A stretch of 21,567 nt of DNA, taken from CAZPRY01 sp964589175 (GTDB taxonomy: Bacteria > Fidelibacterota > UBA2242). The stretch spans positions 1 through 21,567 of the forward strand of contig CAZPRY010000061.1 in NCBI GenBank assembly GCA_964589175.1. Reading direction: 5' to 3'. The notes beneath the pieces are model-generated. The model searched no databases, was not told the DNA's origin, and was given only the letters and a program-made list of their open reading frames with translations. This document shows, in pieces, positions 7,899 through 16,299 of the stretch. How positions within the stretch are numbered: position 1 is the stretch's first letter; each line of letters starts with the position of its first letter. A program made the position numbers and the translations under genes.

Positions 7899-8885
7899 AT
7901 GGAAATGAACCTCAATTTCAATCTCTCAGGTTTAAAGGAAGAAAATAAAGCCGTTGAACTCAATGAGAATACGGTCTATGATGTCATTATTCTCGGTGGC
8001 GGTCCTGCGGCCATGACTGCCGCCGTCTATTGTATGCGTAAGGGCGCAAAGACGGCCATGATTACCAAAGATGTCGGCGGACAGGTAGCCATCACCGCCA
8101 GTGTGGAAAACTATATGGGTTATAAATACATCGAGGGACTCGAATTGGTAAAAAAATTTCACGAACAGATCAAGCAGTTCGAGATCGGTTATCGGGAGAA
8201 TGTATCCGTAACGGCTATCCGCCAGGGACGTGTAAAGGAAATTTCACTCGATGACGGTTCCGTATTCCAGGGGAAGACGATTATCGTTGCTACGGGAAAA
8301 TCGCCGCGTTGGCTGGAAGTACCCGGCGAGAGCGAATTTATGGGTCGCGGAGTCGCATACTGCGCAACCTGCGATACACCGCTGTACCGCAACCGTAAAG
8401 TTGTGGTCGTGGGTGGCGGAAATTCCGGCGTGGAAGCAGCCATCGACCTGGCCAGAATTGCCGATTATGTAACTTTAATCCAGCGTTCCGACACATTGAA
8501 AGCCGATCAGATTTTGATTGAACGTTTACAGGAATTTCAGAATTATAAAACACTCCTTAACCATGAAGTCGTCGAGATTCTCGGAAGCGAATATGTTGAA
8601 TCGACACGTGTAAAGGATAGAGTGAATCAGACGCAAAAGATAATTGAATGTGAAGGTGTTTTTGTAGAAATCGGCTGGATACCGAATACGGTATTTGTAA
8701 AAGACCTGCTCCAGATCAACCGATGGAATGAAATAATGATCGATTGTTCCTGCCAAACCAATCAAGCCGGCATCTTCGCAGCCGGCGATGTCACTTCTGT
8801 GCCATTCAAACAGATCATCACGGCTGCGGGAGATGGCGCCAAGGCTGCCCTGGCTGCTTGCGACTATTTTCTTAAGATGAGATAA
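7899..8885 (+). CDS. AhpF-like NADH:disulfide oxidoreductase (thioredoxin-reductase fold)
   Basis: The protein is 328 residues from ATG 7899, with GGAGG at 7886-7890. After about 27 extra N-terminal residues come the FAD-binding motif GGGPAA (33-38), the redox motif CATC (Cys155, Cys158), the pyridine-nucleotide motif GGGNSG (172-177) and the FAD-closing segment GIFAAGDVTSVPFKQI. The stretch after GGGNSG reads VEAAIDLA, then VTLIQRSDTLKADQ. This matches AhpF (which has KADQ here) and lacks the HRR...R residues that hold the 2'-phosphate of NADPH in TrxB. NADH use is therefore expected. The tandem thioredoxin-fold N-terminus of AhpF is absent, and there is no ahpC or thioredoxin gene nearby, so its electron acceptor is unknown. 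It is transcribed alone, divergently from the lysine genes. Confidence 0.87.
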   Translation: MEMNLNFNLSGLKEENKAVELNENTVYDVIILGGGPAAMTAAVYCMRKGAKTAMITKDVGGQVAITASVENYMGYKYIEGLELVKKFHEQIKQFEIGYRENVSVTAIRQGRVKEISLDDGSVFQGKTIIVATGKSPRWLEVPGESEFMGRGVAYCATCDTPLYRNRKVVVVGGGNSGVEAAIDLARIADYVTLIQRSDTLKADQILIERLQEFQNYKTLLNHEVVEILGSEYVESTRVKDRVNQTQKIIECEGVFVEIGWIPNTVFVKDLLQINRWNEIMIDCSCQTNQAGIFAAGDVTSVPFKQIITAAGDGAKAALAACDYFLKMR

Positions 8886-9100
8886 TTCCAATCCCCAATT
8901 TCGCACTTCCCAATTCTAAAAAGTCGAAATGGTAAAAAAGCAGTTCGTTTTTTTTCGGAATTCGTCAAATTTTAATTTCCTCTTATCATAAAAGACCTTA
9001 AAATTGCTACTTGTTGATTTGTGCTCGAACCGGGTAGCAAAATTATATATTGTTTTTTATACTTAAGTTTATAAACAATTCGGAGTAAATAAAGGGTACA

Positions 9101-11557
9101 ATGAAAGTTTTAAAGTTTGGCGGTAGTTCGGTCGGTAAACCCAGGAATATTCCGCCAATCATCAAGTTAATCCAAAAACAGATAAAATCGGATGCTGATA
9201 TAACGGTTGTATATTCGGCCTTCTCCGGCGTAACGGATACCTTGATAATAATCGGCCATCTCGCTCATAATAAGGACGTTAGTTACAAACAGCACCTGGA
9301 ATCGGTCGAGGCGAAACACGAGGATTATCTCCAATTTTTGTTCACTCCGGAGCAGCAATCCGATATCCGGCAATACGTGGAAGATTTGATGCATGAACTG
9401 GAGGAAATCGCCCACGGTGTCTATTTATTGAAAGAATTATCGCAGCGCTCTCTCGATTTGATCTCAAGTTTCGGCGAGAGGTTTTCGACCTACATCATTA
9501 GCGAATATGCCCGCACTCTAGGAATGGACATCCAGTATCTCGATAGTCGACAGTTCATCGTCACCAATGATAATTTCGGAGCGGCGAAAGTCGACTTTAA
9601 GATGACGCAGCAGAGGGTCAAGGAGTATTATCGAAAAAATCCGGGGATTAAATTCATGACCGGTTTCATCGCCGCCACCGTCGAAGGAGTTACAACTACT
9701 CTTGGGCGGGGCGGGTCGGATTTCACGGCTTCTATTATGGGAGCTGCCCTTGATGCCGACGAAATCCAGATCTGGACCGATGTCGATGGCGTGATGACCG
9801 CCAATCCTTCCTCCGTTCCGGCCGCCTTTTCCTTGAAAGGTCTGAGTTACGAAGAGGCCATGGAGCTTTCACATTTCGGCGCCAAAGTGCTGCATTCACC
9901 GACGATTCAACCAGCCCTTGAGAAGCAGATACCGATCCGGATTCTCAATACCTTTCATCCAGAATTCGAAGGTACGCTGATCAAGAGCAAGGCCAACCAT
10001 TTCCATCATCCCATCAAAGGAATCACCTCGATCAGCGATGTTTCACTGCTTACCCTGCAAGGCAGCGGTATGGTCGGTGTCTCGGGAATATCTTCCCGGC
10101 TTTTCAGCTGTCTGGCAAAAGAGAATATCAGCGTGATTCTGATTTCCCAGGCCTCTTCCGAACACTCCATCTGTTTTGTCGTTACGGCCGATGTCGCCAA
10201 GAAAGCCAAGCGCCGGATCGAAGCAGAGTTTGAGCTGGAAATCAAGGCCCATCTCGTCGATGAAGTTAAAGTAGAGGATGATGTGACCATCATCGCCGTA
10301 GTCGGCGAGAATATGCGCAAAACGCCGGGCATCTCCGGCCGTTTGTTCAAGAGTCTCGGCGATAATGGCGTCAATGTTGTCGCTATTGCCCAGGGTTCAT
10401 CCGAACTGAATATCTCCACCGTCGTTTCGCGTAAAGACCAGGTTAAGGCCCTGAACGTGATCCATTCGGCATTTTTTCACGGCCCGACAATAACCGCCCA
10501 TCTGATTCTGGCCGGCACCGGCTTGATCGGATCGGAATTGCTCAACCAAATTTATAGCGCCCGCGAAAGAATTCTAAATGACGAACACGTCGATTTGAAA
10601 ATCGTTGGGCTGGCCGATGTGGACCATATGGTCTTCGAAAAGGACGGCATCGAAAATGCCGACTGGCAGGCAGTTCTCCAAAACTCATCGCTAAAATCCG
10701 ATCCGCAAAGCCTGGTGGAGCATATCGAACACCTGCGCCTTCCCAATTGTGTTTTCATCGACTGTACCGCCAGCCCTGAAATCCCGGAAATATATGCGGA
10801 TCTTTTTGAGCGGGGAGTTTCCGTAGTTACAGCGAATAAGATCGCCAATTCCGGTTCGATGAAAACCTACGGTCTGCTTCGGCAATTAAGGGAGCGGCAC
10901 CGTGTCGGATTCCGTTATGAGACCAATGTCGGGGCGGGTTTACCGGTTATCAACACATTGAAAGACCTCCTGGTCACGGGTGATACTATCACGAAAATCG
11001 AAGCTGTCCTCTCTGGAACTTTCAGCTATATTTTCAACACGTTCGATGGCTCATGCCCATTCTCAGATGTTGTGCGCGAGGCTCGTGAAAAGGGATTTAC
11101 CGAACCGGATCCGCGCATCGACCTCAGCGGTCTGGATGTGGCCCGTAAAATTCTGATTCTGGTTCGTGAATTGGGCCATGCGATCGAGTTGGAAGAAATC
11201 CCGATTCAGCCGATATTGCCCGCTGAAGTCTTCGAGGCTGAAAATGTCGAGGCTTTTTTTGATAAACTAAGAAAATATGACGAAAATTTCGCAGCCACCC
11301 TGCAAACCGCCCGTCAAAATAACCGGGTTCTGCGTTATATCGCCGAATATGAAAACGGCCAGGCAAGAGTGGCGCTAAAACAAATTGCCGTCAAACATCC
11401 GTTTTATAAACTGAGCAATAGCGACAATATCATCGCTATCAGTAGCGCACGATATCGGGAAACCCCTCTGGTAATCAAAGGCCCCGGCGCCGGGGCAGGC
11501 GTAACAGCCGCGGGTGTGTTTGCGGATATTTTGCATATTGTTAAGAGTGAAAAATAG
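9101..11557 (+). CDS. thrA: bifunctional aspartokinase / homoserine dehydrogenase
   Basis: At 818 residues the length matches E. coli ThrA. The kinase domain opens with LKFGGSSVGK (3-12) and contains TTLGRGGSDFTA near 206. Two ACT-type regulatory segments follow: GSGMVGVSGISSRLF near 318 and TPGISGRLFKSLGDNGVNV near 408; such domains bind threonine in the family. The dehydrogenase half has GTGLIGSELL near 471, TANKIANS near 578, ETNVGAGLP near 606, SGTFSYIFN, and PDPRIDLSGLD from 669. It catalyses the first and third steps from aspartate to homoserine. It heads thrA-asd-thrB-thrC, with a 13-base gap to asd. The upstream gap is AT-rich but shows no Thr/Ile-rich leader peptide or attenuator. 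AAGGG just before the ATG is the ribosome-binding site. Confidence 0.96.
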   Translation: MKVLKFGGSSVGKPRNIPPIIKLIQKQIKSDADITVVYSAFSGVTDTLIIIGHLAHNKDVSYKQHLESVEAKHEDYLQFLFTPEQQSDIRQYVEDLMHELEEIAHGVYLLKELSQRSLDLISSFGERFSTYIISEYARTLGMDIQYLDSRQFIVTNDNFGAAKVDFKMTQQRVKEYYRKNPGIKFMTGFIAATVEGVTTTLGRGGSDFTASIMGAALDADEIQIWTDVDGVMTANPSSVPAAFSLKGLSYEEAMELSHFGAKVLHSPTIQPALEKQIPIRILNTFHPEFEGTLIKSKANHFHHPIKGITSISDVSLLTLQGSGMVGVSGISSRLFSCLAKENISVILISQASSEHSICFVVTADVAKKAKRRIEAEFELEIKAHLVDEVKVEDDVTIIAVVGENMRKTPGISGRLFKSLGDNGVNVVAIAQGSSELNISTVVSRKDQVKALNVIHSAFFHGPTITAHLILAGTGLIGSELLNQIYSARERILNDEHVDLKIVGLADVDHMVFEKDGIENADWQAVLQNSSLKSDPQSLVEHIEHLRLPNCVFIDCTASPEIPEIYADLFERGVSVVTANKIANSGSMKTYGLLRQLRERHRVGFRYETNVGAGLPVINTLKDLLVTGDTITKIEAVLSGTFSYIFNTFDGSCPFSDVVREAREKGFTEPDPRIDLSGLDVARKILILVRELGHAIELEEIPIQPILPAEVFEAENVEAFFDKLRKYDENFAATLQTARQNNRVLRYIAEYENGQARVALKQIAVKHPFYKLSNSDNIIAISSARYRETPLVIKGPGAGAGVTAAGVFADILHIVKSEK

Positions 11558-11570
11558 TCGGAGAATACTT

Positions 11571-12608
11571 ATGAAGATACCTGTCGGAATATTGGGTGCG
11601 ACCGGAAGTGTCGGCCAAAAATTTATCCAGTTACTCGCCAATCACCCCTGGTTCGAGATTCAATCCCTGGCAGCCTCCGAGCGGTCGGCCGGTAAGCGCT
11701 ACGGAGAATGCGTAAATTGGTTCATGTCCACTCCCCTGCCCTCTGCGGAGGCCGAAATGATGGTGCAGCTCTGTAAGCCTGACCTGCCCTGTAAAATCGT
11801 TTTCAGCGGGCTGGATGCGAGTGTCGCCGGCAAGATTGAAGAAGACTTCGCCAAAGCAGGCTACTCGGTCATTTCCAATTCCAGAAATCACCGGTTCGAT
11901 GACGATGTTCCTTTATTGATTCCGGAGATCAATCCGGATCATCTGGCGATCCTTGCTCGACAAACGTACGCTGGTCAGATCGTCACCAATCCAAACTGCT
12001 CGACAATTGGACTGGCCATGGCTCTCAAACCGCTGCAGGATAAATTCGGGATTGAAGCCGTCTATGCAGTCACTTTACAGGCGCTGTCGGGTGCCGGCTA
12101 TCCCGGGGTGTCTTCGCTGGACATCATCGATAATGTGGTGCCGTTTATCGGCGGTGAAGAGGAAAAGATGGAAACGGAGCCATTGAAGATTTTGGGCAAA
12201 ATTCAGGGCGATCGTTTCCAAAACGCCGATTTTCGAATCAGCGCCCAATGTAATCGTGTAGCCGTCATAGACGGTCATCTCGAAAGTGTCGCAGTCAAAC
12301 TTAAAAACAAACCCGGTAAAGACGAGATGATTGAAGCCTGGCAAAACTTCAAGGGAGTTCCCCAGGAGTTGTCGTTGCCGATGGCGCCGGCGCGACCGAT
12401 CTATTATTACCATGAAAAGAATTATCCTCAACCGAAATTGCATCGGGATCGCGATAAGGGTATGGCATTGCATATCGGCCGATTGCGCGACTGCCCTATT
12501 TTCGATTATAAGTTCACGATTTTAAGTCACAATACCGTCCGTGGCGCGGCCGGCGGGGCTTTATTGAATGCCGAGTTAATGTATAAAAAAGACCTGTTGC
12601 CGATATGA
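11571..12608 (+). CDS. asd: aspartate-semialdehyde dehydrogenase, archaeal/fungal type
   Basis: The protein is 345 residues from ATG 11571, chosen because GGAG lies 8 bases upstream and the NADP-binding motif GILGATGSVGQKF then falls at the N-terminus; an in-frame ATG at 11514 lies inside thrA. The catalytic cysteine is Cys143 in NPNCSTIG and the likely base is His236 in VIDGHLE. The terminal SHNTVRGAAGG is also conserved. These features place it with the archaeal/fungal branch rather than the E. coli-type Asd. It reduces aspartyl phosphate to aspartate semialdehyde, the step between the two activities of ThrA. Its TGA overlaps the thrB start (ATGA), implying translational coupling. Confidence 0.95.
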   Translation: MKIPVGILGATGSVGQKFIQLLANHPWFEIQSLAASERSAGKRYGECVNWFMSTPLPSAEAEMMVQLCKPDLPCKIVFSGLDASVAGKIEEDFAKAGYSVISNSRNHRFDDDVPLLIPEINPDHLAILARQTYAGQIVTNPNCSTIGLAMALKPLQDKFGIEAVYAVTLQALSGAGYPGVSSLDIIDNVVPFIGGEEEKMETEPLKILGKIQGDRFQNADFRISAQCNRVAVIDGHLESVAVKLKNKPGKDEMIEAWQNFKGVPQELSLPMAPARPIYYYHEKNYPQPKLHRDRDKGMALHIGRLRDCPIFDYKFTILSHNTVRGAAGGALLNAELMYKKDLLPI

Positions 12609-13549
12609 TGAAATTCGTTGAGGTATTCGCTCCTGCCACTGTCGCCAATGTCGGTTGCGGCTTCGATGTTTTCGGATTCGCACTCGATGAACCGGGCGAT
12701 CATGTCCGAATCACGCCGTCGGCCGATTCAGAGGTGATCATAAGCCGGATTGAAGGTGACGAAGGACGACTTCCACGCAACGCTGAAGCGAACACGGCTG
12801 GTGTAGTCGTTCTTGAATATCTGCGGAAAATTCACTCGCAGCAGGGAATCAGCATCGAATTGTATAAAAATATGCCGCTCGGCAGCGGCATGGGTTCCAG
12901 CGCCGCCAGCGCCGTTGCCGCCCTGGTCGCTATCAACCGGCTTTTCGATGATATTCTGACCAAAGAAGAACTACTTCCAATTGCGTTGCTGGCTGAGAAA
13001 TCTGCCTGCGGGACGGCACACGCCGATAATGTCGCCCCGGCGTTGTTCGGTGGTTTTACACTCATCCGTAGTTACGATCCGCTGGATGTGATCCAAATCC
13101 CGGTTCCGGACGGATTGTATTGCTGTCTCCTTCATCCTGATATCGAAATTCGTACTGAATATGCACGCAAAATTTTACCTGTAAACGTAGATCTGAAAAC
13201 GGCCGTAGCCCAATGGGGCAACACGGCGGGACTCATTGCAGGATTATTCAGAAGCGATTTAGACTTGTTGCGCCGGGCGATGGAAGATCATATCGTAGAA
13301 CCGGTGCGGGCACCATTAATCCCCTACTTCTATGAGGTCAAGCACACCGCCCTCGAGGCAGGGGCGATCGGTTGCAGTATATCCGGATCGGGACCCACTA
13401 TTTTTGCTCTTTGCACAAATCAAAATGATGCCGAAATTATCGCAGATCGTATGAAGTATGTATATGATGCCCATAAGAGAAATTGTCAAATTTATATCTC
13501 ACGATTGAATCCTGATGGTCCGAAAATTTTAAGCGAAGATATTCTATGA
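12605..13549 (+). CDS. thrB: homoserine kinase (GHMP family)
   Basis: The 314-residue cytoplasmic kinase opens with VFAPATVANVGCGFDVFGFAL, the family N-terminus. It carries the GHMP phosphate-binding loop PLGSGMGSSAAS (91-102), HADNVAPALFGG in the middle, and the C-terminal SGSGPTIFAL motif. It phosphorylates homoserine with ATP. The ATG at 12605 overlaps the asd stop; the next codon but one also gives an ATG (12608), so the true start may be either. It in turn overlaps thrC by 4 bases. Confidence 0.96.
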   Translation: MMKFVEVFAPATVANVGCGFDVFGFALDEPGDHVRITPSADSEVIISRIEGDEGRLPRNAEANTAGVVVLEYLRKIHSQQGISIELYKNMPLGSGMGSSAASAVAALVAINRLFDDILTKEELLPIALLAEKSACGTAHADNVAPALFGGFTLIRSYDPLDVIQIPVPDGLYCCLLHPDIEIRTEYARKILPVNVDLKTAVAQWGNTAGLIAGLFRSDLDLLRRAMEDHIVEPVRAPLIPYFYEVKHTALEAGAIGCSISGSGPTIFALCTNQNDAEIIADRMKYVYDAHKRNCQIYISRLNPDGPKILSEDIL

Positions 13550-14862
13550 GATTGTACAGCACCAAAGATCCCAACGAGTTGATCACCCTGCGAGAGGCGG
13601 TACTTCAGGGTATGCCACTGGACAACGGTCTCTATATGCCGCTGGAATTCCCAAGACTGCCACTGCAATTTTTCCTTGATCTCTCCGGGATGACGCTTCC
13701 GGAAATTTCCTTCGAAATCGGTAAAAGTCTTTTAGGTGACGATGTACCGGAAACCGAAATTCGCCGGATGGTTGAATCCGCTATCAATTTCGATGCTCCG
13801 CTTGTGAAAATTGCCGAGAAGACCTACGTGCTCGAATTATTCCATGGCCCCACCCTAGCGTTCAAAGATTTCGGTGCGCGTTTCATGTCGCACTTGATGG
13901 CCTATTTTATCAAGGACTCCGATAGAAAATTAAACATCCTTGTCGCGACTTCCGGGGATACGGGCAGTGCCGTTGCCAACGGTTTTTTCCGGATTCCGGG
14001 CATCAATGTCGTGGTCCTCTATCCATCCGGAAAGGTAAGTCGGATCCAGGAAAAACAGATAGCGACTCTAGGAGAAAACATCATTGCCATCGAGGTTACG
14101 GGTACTTTCGATGACTGCCAACAGCTTGTGAAGCAGGCACTTATCGATAATGACGTCAACCATAAAAGGATGCTGACCTCCGCCAATTCAATCAATATCT
14201 CGCGGCTCATACCACAAACGTTTTATTATTTCTACGGCTATGCCCAGCTGCCAAATCCGGAAAAGAAGAAAGTGGTATTCTCGGTTCCCAGCGGTAATCT
14301 CGGAAACCTCACGGCCGGCTTGATGGCCAAACGCATGGGGCTCCCGATCTATAAATTCATCGCGGCAACGAACGTCAATGATGTCGTTCCATGCTACCTT
14401 GAAAGAGGCGTTTTCAAATCTAAGACATCGGTCCAGACCATCTCCAACGCCATGGATGTAGGCAATCCCAGCAATTTCGCCCGAATCCAGAATCTCTACG
14501 ATTACAGCTGGCCGCGGCTATGCGGGGATTTAATGGGTGCCAGTTTCAACGACCAACAGACGCGCGAGGCCATCCGCGAGGTGTACGAAAAGCACAAGTA
14601 CATTCTGGATCCCCACGGCGCCGTCGGTTATCTCGGACTGAAATTCCTTTTTGAGGAGCTTGGTGATGTTGATCAGGGTATCTTTCTTGAGACGGCCCAT
14701 CCCGCCAAATTTCCCGAAGTCGTGGAAGCTGAAATCAATACATCCATCCCTATCCCTGAGTCTCTCCGGAAATCTCTGAACAAAAAGGTCTCGTCCATAA
14801 AGATGGAAAACCAATTTTCAGTTCTGAAGGAATTCCTTTTGAGTGATTCCCGGTTTAACTGA
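13546..14862 (+). CDS. thrC: threonine synthase
   Basis: This is a 438-residue fold-type II PLP enzyme. The N-terminus carries LREAVLQGMPLDNGLYMP. The PLP lysine is Lys107 in HGPTLAFKDFGARF, followed by ATSGDTGSAVANGF and SVPSGNLGNLTAGL, which bind phosphate and PLP. The length and motif order match the E. coli/yeast-like group of threonine synthases. It converts O-phosphohomoserine to threonine, completing the operon. Its ATG overlaps the thrB TGA. No terminator hairpin is visible in the 53 bases before the kinase gene, so read-through into that gene is possible. Confidence 0.96.
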   Translation: MRLYSTKDPNELITLREAVLQGMPLDNGLYMPLEFPRLPLQFFLDLSGMTLPEISFEIGKSLLGDDVPETEIRRMVESAINFDAPLVKIAEKTYVLELFHGPTLAFKDFGARFMSHLMAYFIKDSDRKLNILVATSGDTGSAVANGFFRIPGINVVVLYPSGKVSRIQEKQIATLGENIIAIEVTGTFDDCQQLVKQALIDNDVNHKRMLTSANSINISRLIPQTFYYFYGYAQLPNPEKKKVVFSVPSGNLGNLTAGLMAKRMGLPIYKFIAATNVNDVVPCYLERGVFKSKTSVQTISNAMDVGNPSNFARIQNLYDYSWPRLCGDLMGASFNDQQTREAIREVYEKHKYILDPHGAVGYLGLKFLFEELGDVDQGIFLETAHPAKFPEVVEAEINTSIPIPESLRKSLNKKVSSIKMENQFSVLKEFLLSDSRFN

Positions 14863-14875
14863 GATTTGGCATATT

Positions 14876-14906
14876 TTGAACAAATTTACCATCTCTTCCG
14901 TATAAG
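14876..14906 (+). promoter_or_regulatory. possible promoter of the histidine kinase operon
   Basis: TTGAAC (14876-14881) and TATAAG (14901-14906) are separated by 19 bases. The predicted start of transcription would fall almost on the ATG at 14916, which lacks a Shine-Dalgarno sequence, so this would give a nearly leaderless message. Tentative. Confidence 0.25.
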
Positions 14907-14915
14907 TTTAATGTA

Positions 14916-16295
14916 ATGAAAAAACTGGCCTGGAAAATTGCATTCGCCACCGCGCTGCTGGTTATCTTTGTAATCGCTTCCATTTCAATCCCGGTCTATT
15001 GGCAAACACGCTATGCCCTGGAAGAGCAGTTAGCCTCGTACCTGGAAAATAATCTCAAACAATTCGCCAAGGAATTGGACTATAACCTGCTCTCCGTACT
15101 TTATCAATTTCCGCAATTGATCTCCGTAACTGATTCATTAAGAACCGTTATCGAGGATGCACGGGTAAATTACCTGGCAAATACCATTTACTTATTCAAG
15201 TCGAACGGTACCTTACTCATCTCGGCCGGAGATCAGCACAACGCGGCCAAATCGATCCTGCTGCATACTACCGAAATCGAGCAAGCTGAAGGCGGTGATA
15301 TTGTCATCTCTCCCCTTTTCAGCGATCCGGAAGGCAATCGCTATAAATCCGCTTTCATGTCCATCCACCTGCCGGACGGACCTTTTGTCATTCTGGGCAT
15401 GAATGCCAGCGCTGATTTTTTAAAAAGCACCGAAAGACTGCGCTCCCAGATTTTCGGTGCGGGCATTATTGTCCTGATTATCAGCATTCTCCTCGCACTG
15501 ATACTTTCCAAAACCCTGACGTCACCCTTAAGCAGGCTGTCACACATGGCTGCCTCAATCGGAAAAGGACAAAAAGGATTGCCAAAACTGATCCAACGCA
15601 AAGATGAAATTGGTTTCCTGGGTTCAACCCTTGAAAAAATGCAAAATCAAATTGCCCAACGCGAAAAAGAGAATAAGCAATTGATCGCCTCAGTGGCGCA
15701 CGAGATTAAAAATCCGCTCGGCGGGATGAAATTAAACACCGAACTGCTGCTGGAGGACATCGATCCGGCCAGCGAAAGCGCCGGTTTCGCCCGCGCCATT
15801 CACCGCGAGGTGACCCATCTCAGCCAGATTATTGAGTCATTCCTGGCCTACTCCCGCCCGATCGAAAGCAACCTGGTGGACACCGAAATAGCCGTACTCG
15901 TAGAACAAGCGGTTACCGAAGTGCAACGTGAAAGGCCAAAAAGCCGCTTTGAATTGAGCGGAAACGCCGTTTGCCGGGTTCATCCGGGCAAGATAAAGCA
16001 AGCCTTGTTCAATATGCTGAAAAATGCAGCCGAAGCCTCTCCGGATGGAGCGTCTGTTGAGCTGCACATTACGGATCGGCCGGAATCCATCAGTATCTCC
16101 ATCCTGAACTCCGGCGACCCTATTCCCGAGGGAATTCGGTATCAGATTTTTGATGCTTTTTTTACAACTAAAGAACTCGGCGTGGGCCTGGGATTGTCAA
16201 TCAGCAAATCCATCGTCGAGCAGCACGGCGGAAGCATTCAATTAGCGCAATCCGATGCCGACGGTACGAAATTTGTAATTAATATTCCGAAGTGA
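14916..16295 (+). CDS. membrane sensor histidine kinase (NtrB/AtoS-like)
   Basis: The protein has 459 residues. A transmembrane helix spans about 8-28. An extracytoplasmic sensor region of about 145 residues follows, and a second helix at about 177-200 (GAGIIVLIISILLALILS). A HAMP-like linker then leads to a HisKA domain with the phospho-accepting His262 in SVAHEIKNPLGG. The HATPase domain has its N-box at 366-374 (NMLKNAAEA) and GVGLGLSIS near 421-430. No PAS domain is seen between HAMP and HisKA, so sensing is likely periplasmic; the sensor region might be Cache-like, but I cannot assign a ligand. Four bases separate it from the response regulator gene, its evident partner. Confidence 0.92.
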   Translation: MKKLAWKIAFATALLVIFVIASISIPVYWQTRYALEEQLASYLENNLKQFAKELDYNLLSVLYQFPQLISVTDSLRTVIEDARVNYLANTIYLFKSNGTLLISAGDQHNAAKSILLHTTEIEQAEGGDIVISPLFSDPEGNRYKSAFMSIHLPDGPFVILGMNASADFLKSTERLRSQIFGAGIIVLIISILLALILSKTLTSPLSRLSHMAASIGKGQKGLPKLIQRKDEIGFLGSTLEKMQNQIAQREKENKQLIASVAHEIKNPLGGMKLNTELLLEDIDPASESAGFARAIHREVTHLSQIIESFLAYSRPIESNLVDTEIAVLVEQAVTEVQRERPKSRFELSGNAVCRVHPGKIKQALFNMLKNAAEASPDGASVELHITDRPESISISILNSGDPIPEGIRYQIFDAFFTTKELGVGLGLSISKSIVEQHGGSIQLAQSDADGTKFVINIPK

Positions 16296-16299
16296 TGCT

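Noticed and set aside
8886..9100. Leader peptide, attenuator or terminator upstream of thrA
   Set aside because: No short frame rich in Thr or Ile codons and no mutually exclusive hairpins; the eight-T run at about 8948-8955 has no good stem before it.
11481..11496. 16-bp GC-rich palindrome GCCCCGGCGCCGGGGC near the end of thrA
   Set aside because: It encodes the Gly/Ala/Pro-rich GPGAGAG motif of homoserine dehydrogenases; codon choice explains it and no U-tract follows.
12872..12891. Inverted repeat ATGCCGCT/AGCGGCAT in thrB
   Set aside because: It encodes the conserved GHMP loop MPLGSGM and is probably a by-product of Gly/Ser codons.
14866..14880. Sigma-54 promoter upstream of the histidine kinase (TTGGCATATTTTGAA)
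   Set aside because: The GG and TG elements are about 10 rather than 12 bases apart and the -12 GC is absent.
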